Assembly (NCBI RefSeq): GCF_003984645.1 | Contig: NZ_RWKI01000005.1 | Location: 248,001 to 312,000 of the forward strand | Length of the DNA stretch: 64,000 nt | DNA from: Variovorax sp. MHTC-1 | Lineage (GTDB): Bacteria > Pseudomonadota > Gammaproteobacteria > Burkholderiales > Burkholderiaceae_C | Reading direction: 5' to 3' | In this document: positions 9,517 to 17,787 of the stretch, piece by piece | How the letters are laid out: every line of letters starts with the position of its first letter | Numbering within the stretch: position 1 is the stretch's first letter | Notes under the pieces: model-generated | Told to the model about the DNA's origin: nothing | Databases searched by the model: none | What the model saw: only the letters and a program-made list of their open reading frames with translations | Translations under genes and position numbers: made by a program

Positions 9517-10230
9517 ATGGACAAACACATGAACCCCACCCCCATCCTTTTCTACGGCGTGCCCTCCGGCTGCTCCTTCGGCTCCATCGTTGCGCTCGAA
9601 TGGCTCGCGCAGCCCTACCGGCTCTGCCGCATCGAGATGCCGGCGGTCGTCTCGAGCGAGAGCTACAGGCGCATCAACCCGGTCGGCGAGACGCCGTCGC
9701 TGTTGACTGCCAAGGGCGAACTGCTCAGCGAGAGCATGGCCATCCTCAACCACCTCGGCGCCTTGGGCATCGACAGGAAGCTCGGCTTCACCCAGGGCAG
9801 CCGCGACTTCGACCGTCTGAACCAGATGCTGGGCTTTCTCAACACCACCTTCTTCAGCGCCTTCAGTCCGCTGTGGCACGCGCTGGAGCATGGCAGCGCG
9901 GGCGAGGAAAAAAAGGCGCTTACCGCTTTCGGCCGAGCCAATGTCCGGAAGGCGCATGCGCAGCTGGAGGCGCTGCTCGGCGGCCAGCCATGGCTGCTGG
10001 GCCAGGAGCGCAGCCTCGCGGACGCGTATTTCATCGGCATTGCGCGCTGGACGAAGTACCACGAGGTGGTCGACCGCCGCGACTATCCCGCGTTGCAGCG
10101 ACTCTTCGAGAAGCTGGAGGCCGACCCGGCGGTGAAGTTCGCGCACGCGATCGAGGCGCAGCAACCGGCCCTGGGTGCCGGCGGCTTCGTCGGCCACATC
10201 GCGCTGGAGGAGGTGCTGGCGCTCCCATAA
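9517..10230 (+). CDS. glutathione S-transferase family protein
   Basis: 237 residues from the ATG at 9517 (an ATG at 9529 is the alternative). The N-terminal thioredoxin-fold domain has YGVPSGCSFGSIVALEWL and the cis-proline/Ser-binding motif GETPSLLTAKGELLSES. The all-helical C-terminal domain is about residues 85-225 with WLLGQERSLADAYF. It likely conjugates glutathione to an electrophile or acts as a peroxidase or isomerase; the substrate is not predictable. It is divergent from a LysR gene that probably controls it. Confidence 0.88.
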   Translation: MDKHMNPTPILFYGVPSGCSFGSIVALEWLAQPYRLCRIEMPAVVSSESYRRINPVGETPSLLTAKGELLSESMAILNHLGALGIDRKLGFTQGSRDFDRLNQMLGFLNTTFFSAFSPLWHALEHGSAGEEKKALTAFGRANVRKAHAQLEALLGGQPWLLGQERSLADAYFIGIARWTKYHEVVDRRDYPALQRLFEKLEADPAVKFAHAIEAQQPALGAGGFVGHIALEEVLALP

Positions 10231-10292
10231 GTCGCGCTTATGTAAAAGCAACGCAGAACGGCGTTCTCTTCCGGACGGTGCGTGTCGATACT

Positions 10293-10314
10293 TGCCGCAG
10301 CAACGCTTGCGGCA
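10293..10314 (+). other. stem-loop downstream of the GST gene
   Basis: TGCCGCA and TGCGGCA (7 bp) flank an 8-base loop. There is no T-tract after it, so it is at best a weak or Rho-assisted terminator for the GST gene. Confidence 0.35.
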
Positions 10315-10343
10315 CCCTCACTACACGACCCGGAGACATCGCC

Positions 10344-10403
10344 ATGCATCTTTCTTCCCGACTCGTCCTGCTCGCCGGACTGGCCGCAAGGCCGCGGGCA
10401 TGA
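10344..10403 (+). pseudogene. signal-peptide-like 19-codon remnant, probably the start of a lost Bug gene
   Basis: The ATG is preceded by CGGAGACA (good ribosome-binding site) and encodes MHLSSRLVLLAGLAARPRA, a typical start of an exported solute-binding protein, but the frame stops after 19 codons. The next gene starts 8 bases later. It looks like a gene reduced to its first 60 bases by an internal deletion. A functional upstream coupling ORF cannot be excluded. Confidence 0.4.
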
Positions 10404-10410
10404 GGGACGA

Positions 10411-11283
10411 ATGAAGACGAACATGCACCCAGGTACCCTGCTGCGGCAGAGGGTCGAAGCCAGGCGCGGCCTGCTGGTGCCCGGCGCGGGCAATGCGCTG
10501 GCTGCCCGCGTGATCGAGGAGCTCGGCTTCGAGGCCGTGTACCTGAGCGGCGCCGGGCTCACCAACACCCTCTACGGCATGCCCGACCTCGGCTTCGTCC
10601 ATCTCGGCGATCTGGCGCAGCACACGGCCGCGTTGCGCGATGCGGTGAAGCTGCCCCTCATCGTCGACGCCGACACCGGCTTCGGCAGCGCGCTCAACGT
10701 GCAGCACACAGTCCGCACGCTGGAGCGCGCCGGCGCCAATGCGATCCAGCTCGAAGACCAGGTGAGCCCCAAGAAGTGCGGGCACTTCGAGGGCAAGGGC
10801 GTGATCGCGCGCGGCGAGATGCTGGGCAAGGTCAAGGCGGCGGTCGATGCCCGGCTGCATGCCGACTTCCTCGTGATCGCGCGCACCGACGCCGCCGCGG
10901 TCGAAGGCATCGATGCCGCGATCGCGCGCGCCGCGGCCTATGCCGAGGCCGGCGCCGACATCACCTTCGTCGAGGCGCCCGAGTCGCTGGAGGCGCTGCG
11001 CCGCATTCCGCGCGAGCTGGCCTGTCCGCAGGTGGTCAACGTGGTGATCGGCGGCAAGACGCCGACGCTCGACGCGGCCGACTTCGGCGCCATGGGCTTC
11101 GGCCTGGTGCTCTATGCCAACGCTGCGCTGCAGGGCGCGGTGCGCGGCATGACGCTGGCGCTGCAGGCCTTGCGCGACGGCGGCCGGCTGGACGAGGCAA
11201 GCGGCCTGGTCGCGACTTTTGCCGAGCGCCAGGCGCTGGTGCGCAAGAAGGAATTCGATGAGCTCGATGCGCGCTACGCCTGA
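10411..11283 (+). CDS. isocitrate lyase / PEP mutase superfamily lyase (oxaloacetate decarboxylase or methylisocitrate-lyase-like)
   Basis: 290 residues. The ATG at 10411 has GAGGGA upstream. This is the TIM-barrel C-C bond lyase family. Mg-binding and substrate residues are visible in DADTGFGSALNV, the IQLEDQVSPKKCGHF segment (the KKCGH active-site loop), and ARTDA. Such enzymes act on 2-oxo or 2-hydroxy dicarboxylates. It overlaps the next gene, an amidohydrolase, and is followed by a Bug binding protein, so the three probably serve uptake and breakdown of one carboxylic substrate. The exact reaction is uncertain. Confidence 0.85.
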   Translation: MKTNMHPGTLLRQRVEARRGLLVPGAGNALAARVIEELGFEAVYLSGAGLTNTLYGMPDLGFVHLGDLAQHTAALRDAVKLPLIVDADTGFGSALNVQHTVRTLERAGANAIQLEDQVSPKKCGHFEGKGVIARGEMLGKVKAAVDARLHADFLVIARTDAAAVEGIDAAIARAAAYAEAGADITFVEAPESLEALRRIPRELACPQVVNVVIGGKTPTLDAADFGAMGFGLVLYANAALQGAVRGMTLALQALRDGGRLDEASGLVATFAERQALVRKKEFDELDARYA

Positions 11284-12088
11284 GCCGATCACCGGGATCG
11301 ACGGGCACGCCCACGTGTTCCAATGCGGCCTGCCGCTGGCGCCGGTGCATCGCCATGCGCCCGACTACGACGCGCTGCTGGCCGACTACCTCGCGCTGCT
11401 CGACGCGCATGCGGTGTCGCATGCGGTGCTGGTGCAGCCGAGCTTCCTGGGTACCGACAACCACTTCCTGCTCGACGCGCTGCGCGCGTGTCCAGAGCGG
11501 CTGCGCGGGGTCGTGATGGCAGAGCCGAGCATCGGCGAAGACGAACTGGCGGCGCTGGACCGGCAGGGCGTCTGCGGCATCCGGCTCAACCTCGTCGGGC
11601 TGGTCATTCCCGAATTCGCGCATGCCGAATGGCAGCGCCTGTTCGCTCGTGTGCGCGCGCTCGACTGGCATGTAGAGCTGCATCGCGAATCGCGCGACCT
11701 GCCGCTGGCGGGTCAGGCGGTCCTCGATGCCGGCTGCAAGCTGGTGGTGGACCACTTCGGCCGGCCCGGCCCGGCGCCCGGCGACGACGAAGGCTTCGCC
11801 TGGCTGTTGCGCAGCGCTTCGACGGGGCGCGTGTGGGTCAAGCTCTCCGCGGCCTACCGCAGCTGGCCCGACCAGCACGGCGATGCGCCCCGCACCGCCG
11901 CGCAGGCCCTGCTGCAGGCGCTCGGCGCCGGCCGCCTGCTGTGGGGCAGCGACTGGCCGCACACGCAGCACCAGGATCTGGCCGACTACGGATCAACCCA
12001 GGCGGCGCTGGCCGAGTGGGTGCCCGATGCGTCGGCGCGCCGGCGCATCCTGGTCGACACGCCCGCAGCGCTGTTCCGTTTCGCCTGA
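11258..12088 (+). CDS. amidohydrolase family 2 (metal-dependent hydrolase, PDC-lactonase-like)
   Basis: 276 residues from the ATG at 11258 (an ATG at 11267 is also possible); it overlaps the lyase gene by 26 bases in another frame. The TIM-barrel amidohydrolase has the N-terminal metal motif GIDGHAHVF, a central VVDHFGRP and the C-terminal GSDWPHTQH with the catalytic aspartate. It resembles 2-pyrone-4,6-dicarboxylate hydrolases. With the lyase and Bug receptor it forms a small catabolic operon. Confidence 0.85.
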   Translation: MSSMRATPEPITGIDGHAHVFQCGLPLAPVHRHAPDYDALLADYLALLDAHAVSHAVLVQPSFLGTDNHFLLDALRACPERLRGVVMAEPSIGEDELAALDRQGVCGIRLNLVGLVIPEFAHAEWQRLFARVRALDWHVELHRESRDLPLAGQAVLDAGCKLVVDHFGRPGPAPGDDEGFAWLLRSASTGRVWVKLSAAYRSWPDQHGDAPRTAAQALLQALGAGRLLWGSDWPHTQHQDLADYGSTQAALAEWVPDASARRRILVDTPAALFRFA

Positions 12089-12105
12089 TTCATCCACGGA
12101 AAAGA

Positions 12106-12123
12106 GGCGCCGGCATCGGCGCC
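12106..12123 (+). other. intercistronic hairpin before the Bug gene
   Basis: GGCGCCG-GCAT-CGGCGCC is a perfect 7-bp GC stem with a 4-base loop, ending just before the AGAAGGAGA ribosome-binding site. It has no T-tract, so it is likely an mRNA-stabilising or processing structure rather than a terminator. Confidence 0.5.
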
Positions 12124-12137
12124 AGAAGGAGACAAAG

Positions 12138-13148
12138 ATGTTCCATCCCTCGCGCCTCGTGCGCGCCCTCATCCGTGCCGCCGGCGGCACGGCGCTGCTG
12201 CTCGCAGCCCTCGGCACCCAGGCGCAAGCCACTTCGACAGGCTCAGGACAGGCCTGGCCGGCCAAGCCCGTGCGCCTGGTCGTGACCTATCCGCCGGGCG
12301 GCACGGTCGATGCGGTGGCGCGCATCATCGCGCCCAAGCTCTCGGCCCGGCTCGGCCAGCCGGTGGTGATCGACAACCGCGGCGGCGCCGGCGGCGCGAT
12401 CGGCGGCGACATCGTCGCCAAGAGCGCGGCCGACGGCTACACCGTGATGCTCGACGCCTCCAACCATGCGCAGAACCCGGCGCTGCGCAGCAAGATGCCC
12501 TTCGACACGCTGCGCGACTTCGCGCCGGTCTCCTTGCTGGTCAAGGTGCCCAACATCCTCGTGGTGCATCCGGGTGCGCCGATCGCGAGCGTCAAGGACC
12601 TGATCGCGAAGGCCTCGGCGCGGCCGGGCGAGATCAATTACGCCTCTTCGGGCAACGGCTCCTCGCCGCATCTGGCGGCCGAGCTCTTCGACTCGATGGC
12701 GAAGACGCGCATGACGCACGTCGCCTACAAGGGCGGCGGCCCGGCGCTCACCGACGTCATGGCGGGCCAGGTGCCGGTGTTCTTCGCCAGCCTGGGCTCG
12801 GGCATGCCCTACATCCAGAGCGGCAAGTTGCGGCCGCTCGCGATCGGCGGCAAGGCGCGCTCGCCGCTGCTGCCCGAGGTGCCGACCCTCGCGGAATCGG
12901 GCCTGCCGGGCTATGAGATGTACGAGTGGAACGCGGTGTTCGTACCGACGGGCACGCCGTCCGCCGTGATCGCCCGGCTGTCGAAGGAGATCGCCGCCAC
13001 GCTCAAGGACGCGGAAGTGCGCCAGCGGCTGGAGGCCGTGGGCGCCGAGGTGATCGGCTCCGATCCGGTCGAGCTCGACGCGTTCCGCCGCGCCGAGCTC
13101 GCGAAGTGGAGCCGGATCGCGAAGGAGAACAAGCTTCAGCTCGATTGA
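12138..13148 (+). CDS. Bug-family (TctC) extracytoplasmic solute-binding protein
   Basis: 336 residues with an excellent ribosome-binding site (AGAAGGAGA). A Sec signal peptide (ALIRAAGGTALLLAALGTQAQA) is followed by a two-lobed binding fold: WPAKPVRLVVTYPPGGTVD, INYASSGNGSSPHLAAELF, PEVPTLAESGLPGYE. Bug proteins bind carboxylates in the periplasm. Between the signal cleavage site and the mature domain lie seven residues (TSTGSGQ) encoded by a CTTCGACAGGCTCAGGACAGG repeat. The 3' end overlaps the convergent LysR gene by 13 bases. No TctAB membrane genes are nearby. Confidence 0.9.
   Translation: MFHPSRLVRALIRAAGGTALLLAALGTQAQATSTGSGQAWPAKPVRLVVTYPPGGTVDAVARIIAPKLSARLGQPVVIDNRGGAGGAIGGDIVAKSAADGYTVMLDASNHAQNPALRSKMPFDTLRDFAPVSLLVKVPNILVVHPGAPIASVKDLIAKASARPGEINYASSGNGSSPHLAAELFDSMAKTRMTHVAYKGGGPALTDVMAGQVPVFFASLGSGMPYIQSGKLRPLAIGGKARSPLLPEVPTLAESGLPGYEMYEWNAVFVPTGTPSAVIARLSKEIAATLKDAEVRQRLEAVGAEVIGSDPVELDAFRRAELAKWSRIAKENKLQLD
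12231..12252 (+). repeat. short TTCGACAGGCTCAG-type dispersed repeat inside the Bug gene
   Basis: The sequence CACTTCGACAGGCTCAGGAC belongs to the common proteobacterial repeat of the form TTCGACAAGCTCAGCCCGAACGG; a second copy is at 48743-48773. Here it is in frame exactly at the junction of signal peptide and mature domain. Confidence 0.5.
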
Positions 13149-14032
13149 GGTACGGGCGCCAGCAATTCCGCGAACGCATCGGCAAAGGTTGGCCGCGAAC
13201 GCGCCAGCCACATCGCCGAGAGTTCGAAGGCGGGCAGGTCCGCGCCGTCGCGCACCTCGGCATAGCGCACGCCTTCATGGCGCAGCGCGCGCACCGAGTG
13301 CGGCAGCAGCGACCATCCCAGGCCGGCGGCCACGCAGGCCAGCACGGTCAGCGTGCGGTTGGCGTCCTGCACCACCTGCCCCTGGTGGCCGGCGCGGCGG
13401 ATCGCGCCCAGCAGCTGGCTGCGCAGCGCGGGAATCTGCTGCTCGGGAAACCAGACCAGCCCATGCTGCGCGATCTCGGCCAGCGATACGCGGCCGTCCT
13501 GCGCCACCTCGTAGGCGGCCGGCAGCGCGGCCACCATCGGCTCCTCGCCCAGGCGCAGCTCGTTCACCTTGGCATCGAGCGAGACCGGCGGATGCAAGAG
13601 CGCGATGTCGATGCGGCCGCCCGCGAGCGCATCGGCCTGCTCGGCATTGCTCATCTCGCGCAGCACCACGTCGAGCTGCGGATGCGCGGCGCGCAGCAGG
13701 CGCAGCGCGCGCGGCAGCACTTGGTAGATGGCATGCGTCACGAAGCCGATGGTGAGCCGGCCAGCGCGGCCCGCAGCCATGGCCTGCGCCCGATCGGCTG
13801 CTGCGTCGGCGTGGGCGAGGCTGGCGCGCACATCCTCCACGATCGCGAGGCCGGCCTCGGTCAGCGTCGCGCCGCGCCGCGTGCGCGCGAAGAGCGGCGT
13901 GCCGATCTCGCGCTCGAGCCGGTTCAGCGTCTGCGTGAGCGCCGGCTGCGCGAGGCCCAATTGCTCGGCCGCGCGCGTGAGGCTGCCGGCCTCGCTGATC
14001 GCGAGGATGCATCGCATCTGGCGGGTGTCCAT
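13136..14032 (-). CDS. LysR-family transcriptional regulator
   Basis: 298 residues. HTH: RQMRCILAISEAGSLTRAAEQLGLAQPALTQ; effector domain from about residue 90. The start codon overlaps the stop of the flavin monooxygenase (TGATG on the minus strand), so it is the second gene of that operon and a likely autoregulator of it. The 3' end overlaps the Bug gene tail-to-tail. Confidence 0.88.
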   Translation of the reverse strand: MDTRQMRCILAISEAGSLTRAAEQLGLAQPALTQTLNRLEREIGTPLFARTRRGATLTEAGLAIVEDVRASLAHADAAADRAQAMAAGRAGRLTIGFVTHAIYQVLPRALRLLRAAHPQLDVVLREMSNAEQADALAGGRIDIALLHPPVSLDAKVNELRLGEEPMVAALPAAYEVAQDGRVSLAEIAQHGLVWFPEQQIPALRSQLLGAIRRAGHQGQVVQDANRTLTVLACVAAGLGWSLLPHSVRALRHEGVRYAEVRDGADLPAFELSAMWLARSRPTFADAFAELLAPVPQSS

Positions 14033-15570
14033 CAGTCTCGCCGGTCCGGCGCGTACCAGCGGGTCGCGATCAGTTCCGGCTCCTCGTGCGCCAACAGCCG
14101 TGCCCAGTGGCGGTCGGCGTCTTCCACGAACAGGTCGCGCGCAATCGCGTGGGCCAGACGCGTCGCGCCGATCGCGAGGCCGGGGATGTCGCCGGCCAGC
14201 GCGCCGTGGCTCATGGTTGCGCCCCAGTTGAAGAGGCGCATGCGCGAGAGCGCCTCGGCCTCGGTGCTGCCCGCGACGCCCGCACGGCCGCGCAGCTCGA
14301 AGCCCGCGCCCAGATAGGGGAAGCGCGCGGGCTCGGGATAGCGCTGCGCCTCCTCGGGCATCACGTGTTGGGCCCAGGTGTCCACGAGCGGCGTGTAGCG
14401 CGCGATCTCGGGCCTGTCGAGCAGGTCGACGTCGAAGCCGGTGCCGAAGATGACGGCGTCGAAGCGTTCGCTGCCGCCGTTCGGCGTGCTGACCTCCACG
14501 CCTTCCGCGTCGGGCGCCACGTCCAGCCAGGGCGTGCCGAGGAACAGCGTGAAGGCCGCATGCGCATCGCAGCGGCGCACCGTTTCCCAGGGCGGCGGCA
14601 CCTGCTCGTCGAAGATGTAGGTGTAGACGCGCCACTTGCGGGCATCGTCCAGGCCCTCGAAACCGCGCAGGAAGCCGTGGCTCGACGCGGCCTTGCTCTT
14701 GTTGACCTGGGGCAGTTGCGGCCGGCGCGCAAACAGCACGACCTCCGCGGCGCCTGCCTCCAGCGCGCAGGCCGCGTTGTCGAAGGCCGAGGCCCCGGCG
14801 CCCAGCACGCCGATGCGCTTGCCCGCCAGCGCGGCGAAGTCGATGGCATCGGCCGAATGGAACACGCGGCCGGCCGCGTGCGGGTCGTCGCGCCGCAAGG
14901 ATGGAAAAGACGGCCAGCGCGGCGCGCCGCTGCCGTCGCGGCCCAGCGCCAGCACCAGCTGCCGCGTGCGCACGGTCTCGCGCCGGCCCTGCGGGTTCGT
15001 GAGTTCGACCACGAGCAGGCGCCCGTCGTCGCTGTGCGACACGGAGCGCAGCGCGACGCCGTTGTCCACCGGCAGGCCGACGGTGTCGCGCACCCACAGC
15101 AGGTAGTCGCGCCAGTCGATGCGGCCGATCTTGTGCAGGGCCTCCCAGCCAGCGCTGCCGTGCTGCGCCTCGTACCAGGCGCGGAAGGAGAGCGTGGGCA
15201 CGCCGAGTTCCGGGCCGCCGACCTGCTTGGGGCTGCGCAGCGTCAGCATGCGCGCATAGGTGCCCCACGGGCCTTCGTCGCCGCGCGCGGCGCGGTCGAT
15301 CACGCGGATGTTGGTAATGCCCTCGCGACGCAGGGCGAAGGCAGCGGTCTGGCCGCACATGCCGGCGCCGGCCACCAGCACGTCGAGCACCGGCATGCCG
15401 GCGCCGGCCGATTCGGCCGGCAGCACCCAGGCGGGTGGCGGCAGGTTGATGCGTTCGAGATCGGCGCGCGCTTGGCGCGCCAGCTTCTCGAGCGCTGCCG
15501 CGTCACGCGGGCTCGCGGTGAACTGATGCGGCACCGGCGGCAGGGTGTCGGAAGAGAGGTCGTCAGGCAT
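14032..15570 (-). CDS. flavin-containing monooxygenase / NAD(P)-FAD-dependent oxidoreductase
   Basis: 512 residues from the ATG at 15570. The FAD-binding Rossmann motif VLVAGAGMCGQTAAFAL is near residue 65, and a second nucleotide-binding motif GVLGAGASAFDNAA (about residue 240) with an ATG-type loop (FGTGFDVD) follows. About 60 extra N-terminal residues precede the FAD domain. The family inserts oxygen into heteroatoms or ketones (FMO/Baeyer-Villiger type); the substrate is unknown. It is co-transcribed with the LysR gene behind it. The start lies only 21 bases from the divergent isomerase start. Confidence 0.85.
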   Translation of the reverse strand: MPDDLSSDTLPPVPHQFTASPRDAAALEKLARQARADLERINLPPPAWVLPAESAGAGMPVLDVLVAGAGMCGQTAAFALRREGITNIRVIDRAARGDEGPWGTYARMLTLRSPKQVGGPELGVPTLSFRAWYEAQHGSAGWEALHKIGRIDWRDYLLWVRDTVGLPVDNGVALRSVSHSDDGRLLVVELTNPQGRRETVRTRQLVLALGRDGSGAPRWPSFPSLRRDDPHAAGRVFHSADAIDFAALAGKRIGVLGAGASAFDNAACALEAGAAEVVLFARRPQLPQVNKSKAASSHGFLRGFEGLDDARKWRVYTYIFDEQVPPPWETVRRCDAHAAFTLFLGTPWLDVAPDAEGVEVSTPNGGSERFDAVIFGTGFDVDLLDRPEIARYTPLVDTWAQHVMPEEAQRYPEPARFPYLGAGFELRGRAGVAGSTEAEALSRMRLFNWGATMSHGALAGDIPGLAIGATRLAHAIARDLFVEDADRHWARLLAHEEPELIATRWYAPDRRD

Positions 15571-15578
15571 CGTCTGAA

Positions 15579-15585
15579 GATAATC
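15579..15585. promoter_or_regulatory. shared, near-symmetric -10 between two divergent genes
   Basis: GATAATC read on the plus strand gives the -10 GATAAT, 7 bases before the isomerase ATG. Read on the minus strand, the overlapping bases give GATTAT, 9 bases before the monooxygenase ATG. The two start codons are just 21 bases apart, so no room exists for separate promoters. Confidence 0.55.
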
Positions 15586-15591
15586 CAGAAC

Positions 15592-16227
15592 ATGATCGAA
15601 CTCGACTGCTACTACAGCCTCTCTTCGCCTTGGGCGTATCTCGGCGGCCCGCAACTGCAGGACATCGTGCGCCGCCACCATGTGCGGCTCGTGCTCAAGC
15701 CCTACGATTTCCAGGCCGTGGTGCCGCAGACCGGCGGCATTCCGCTCAAGACGCGGCCCGAGCCGCGCCGCAGCTACCACGCGCTCGAACTCGCGCGTTG
15801 GTGCGAGTATCTGGGCATGCCGCTCAACCTGGAGCCGAAGCACTATCCCAAGGGTGCGCTGGGCGATCCGAACTGGAACAAGTACCCGGGCTGGATGGTG
15901 ATCGCCGCCCAGCTGCAGGGGCTCGACGCACAGCCGCTCTCGCATGCGCTCCTGCGCGCGCTGTGGGCCGAGGAGCGCGACACCTCGGATGCCGCGGTGC
16001 GCATCGCGGTCGCCGACGAGAACGGCTACGACGGCGCCACGCTGCAGGCGCTGGAGCAGGGGCCCGAAACCCAGGCGGTCTACCGCGCCAACAGCGCCGA
16101 AGCGGTGGAGAAGGGCGTGTTCGGCGCGCCGACCTTCATCTTGGAGGGCGAGCGTTTCTGGGGGCAGGACCGGCTGGCCTTCCTCGACAGGGCGCTCGAC
16201 CGGATCAGGACCGGCCGCGGCGGATAA
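15592..16227 (+). CDS. 2-hydroxychromene-2-carboxylate isomerase family (DsbA-like / GST kappa)
   Basis: 211 residues. A thioredoxin fold with helical insertion: N-terminal [13 protein letters not shown] (catalytic serine region replacing the CxxC), the [21 protein letters not shown] cis-proline segment near the C-terminus. It is a glutathione-dependent isomerase of aromatic degradation, or another kappa-class transferase. No ribosome-binding site is present; the -10 sits 7 bases before the ATG. The stop codon overlaps the dapF -10. Confidence 0.87.
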   Translation: MIELDCYYSLSSPWAYLGGPQLQDIVRRHHVRLVLKPYDFQAVVPQTGGIPLKTRPEPRRSYHALELARWCEYLGMPLNLEPKHYPKGALGDPNWNKYPGWMVIAAQLQGLDAQPLSHALLRALWAEERDTSDAAVRIAVADENGYDGATLQALEQGPETQAVYRANSAEAVEKGVFGAPTFILEGERFWGQDRLAFLDRALDRIRTGRGG

Positions 16228-16228
16228 T
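16223..16228 (+). promoter_or_regulatory. -10 GATAAT of dapF overlapping the isomerase stop codon
   Basis: GATAAT is followed by six bases and the dapF ATG at 16235, with no ribosome-binding site. Confidence 0.5.
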
Positions 16229-16234
16229 CCCTCG

Positions 16235-17101
16235 ATGCGAATCCGCTTCACCAAGATGCAGGGGGCCGGCAACGACTTCGTCGTGCTGGACGAAACCCGC
16301 GGCGCGCTGGGCCTGAGTGCGGCGCAGTACCGCTTCCTGGCCGACCGCCACTTCGGCGTCGGCGCCGACCAGATCCTCACCGTGCGGCCCTCGCCGGCGG
16401 CGGGCATCGACTTCCAATACCTGATCCACAACGCCGACGGCGGCGAGGTCGAGCAGTGCGGCAACGGCGCGCGCTGCTTCATGCGCTTCGTGCGCGAGCA
16501 CGGCCTGACCGCGAAAGACAGCGTTCGCGTGGAGACGCTCTCGGGCGTGATCGAGCCGCGCATGGGCGCCGACGGCCGCGTGACGGTCGACATGGGCGCG
16601 CCGATCTTCGAGCCGCAGCGCGTGCCCTTCGATACCGCCGGCCTCGATCCGCAGCACGACAACGGCTGGCACACCTGGCATCTCACCCTGGGCACGCATG
16701 CCGACAGCGCCAAGGTGTCGGTGGCCGTGCTGTCGATGGGCAATCCGCACGCGGTGCAGATCGTGCCCGACGTCGATACGGCGCCGGTGGCCAGCCAGGG
16801 CCCGGCGATCGAGCACCATCCGCGCTTCCCGCAACGCGTGAACGCCGGCTTCATGCAGATCGTCGACCGCACGCAGGTGCGCCTGCGCGTGTTCGAGCGC
16901 GGCGCCGGCGAAACGCTGGCCTGCGGCACCGGCGCCTGCGCCGCGGTGGTCGCGGGCATCCGTCTGGGCCGGCTCGACGCGCGGGTCGACGTGCAGACCC
17001 GCGGCGGGCTGCTCACCATCGAATGGGCGGGCGACGGCGCTCCGGTGCTGATGACCGGACCCGCCGTGACCGTCTTCGAAGGCGAAATCGAAGTGCCATG
17101 A
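16235..17101 (+). CDS. dapF: diaminopimelate epimerase
   Basis: 288 residues. It interconverts LL- and meso-diaminopimelate for peptidoglycan and lysine. The two catalytic cysteines lie in the hallmark motifs EQCGNGARC and LACGTGACA. The N-terminus [13 protein letters not shown] is typical. It overlaps the next gene by ATGA. dapF-DUF484-xerC is a gene order also known from enterobacteria (dapF-yigA-xerC), interrupted here by one extra gene. Confidence 0.96.
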   Translation: MRIRFTKMQGAGNDFVVLDETRGALGLSAAQYRFLADRHFGVGADQILTVRPSPAAGIDFQYLIHNADGGEVEQCGNGARCFMRFVREHGLTAKDSVRVETLSGVIEPRMGADGRVTVDMGAPIFEPQRVPFDTAGLDPQHDNGWHTWHLTLGTHADSAKVSVAVLSMGNPHAVQIVPDVDTAPVASQGPAIEHHPRFPQRVNAGFMQIVDRTQVRLRVFERGAGETLACGTGACAAVVAGIRLGRLDARVDVQTRGGLLTIEWAGDGAPVLMTGPAVTVFEGEIEVP

Positions 17102-17787
17102 ACAAATTCAACTCCAATGCCATGAACCCGATCACCGAAGACGACATCGCCGACTACCTCTCGAACACGCCGGACTTCTTCGAACGCCATGCGCAGCTGC
17201 TGGGGCAGGTGCAGCTCACCAGCCCGCACGGCAACCGCGCCGTGAGCCTGCAGGAGCGCCAGGCCGAGATGCTGCGCGAGAAGATCAAGGCGCTGGAGCA
17301 CCGCGTGATGGACATGGTGCGTCACGGCACCGAGAACGTGGTCACGGCCGACCGGCTGCAGCGCTGGACGCGCGGTCTCCTGACCACGCGCGACCCGCGC
17401 GGGCTGCCGACCCAGATCGCGGAGCAGCTGCAAACGTTGTTCCTGGTGCCGCAGACCGCGATCAAGATCTGGGACTGCGACAGCAGCTACGTCAACGAGC
17501 CGTACGCGCAATGGGTCAGCGACGACGTGAAGGCGCTGGCCACCTCGCTGACGGCGCCTTACTGCGGCCTGAACGCCGGCTTCGAAGCCGCCAACTGGCT
17601 GGCCGAGCCGCGTGCCGCGGTGTCGATCGCGCTGATCCCGCTGCGGCCAGACGCCGAGGCGCCGGCCTTCGGCCTGCTGGTGCTGGCATCGCCCGACGCG
17701 CAGCGCTTCAACGCCGAAATGGGCACCGACTTCCTGGAGCGCATCGCCGAGCTGGCCTCGGGCGCGCTGTCGCGGTTGAGGCCTTGA
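17098..17787 (+). CDS. DUF484 family protein (YigA-like)
   Basis: 229 residues. The N-terminal segment is [23 protein letters not shown], then a coiled coil ([21 protein letters not shown]) and a GAF-like C-terminal domain (about 80-225). The function is unknown; it lies in the dapF-xerC operon as in many proteobacteria. It overlaps dapF by ATGA, and the next gene starts within its stop region. Confidence 0.88.
   Translation: MNKFNSNAMNPITEDDIADYLSNTPDFFERHAQLLGQVQLTSPHGNRAVSLQERQAEMLREKIKALEHRVMDMVRHGTENVVTADRLQRWTRGLLTTRDPRGLPTQIAEQLQTLFLVPQTAIKIWDCDSSYVNEPYAQWVSDDVKALATSLTAPYCGLNAGFEAANWLAEPRAAVSIALIPLRPDAEAPAFGLLVLASPDAQRFNAEMGTDFLERIAELASGALSRLRP

Noticed and set aside
14032-17511. Minus-strand open frame of 1159 codons
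   Set aside because: Only the first third (from the ATG at 15570) is a gene. The rest lies antisense to the isomerase, dapF and DUF484, whose family motifs are on the plus strand.
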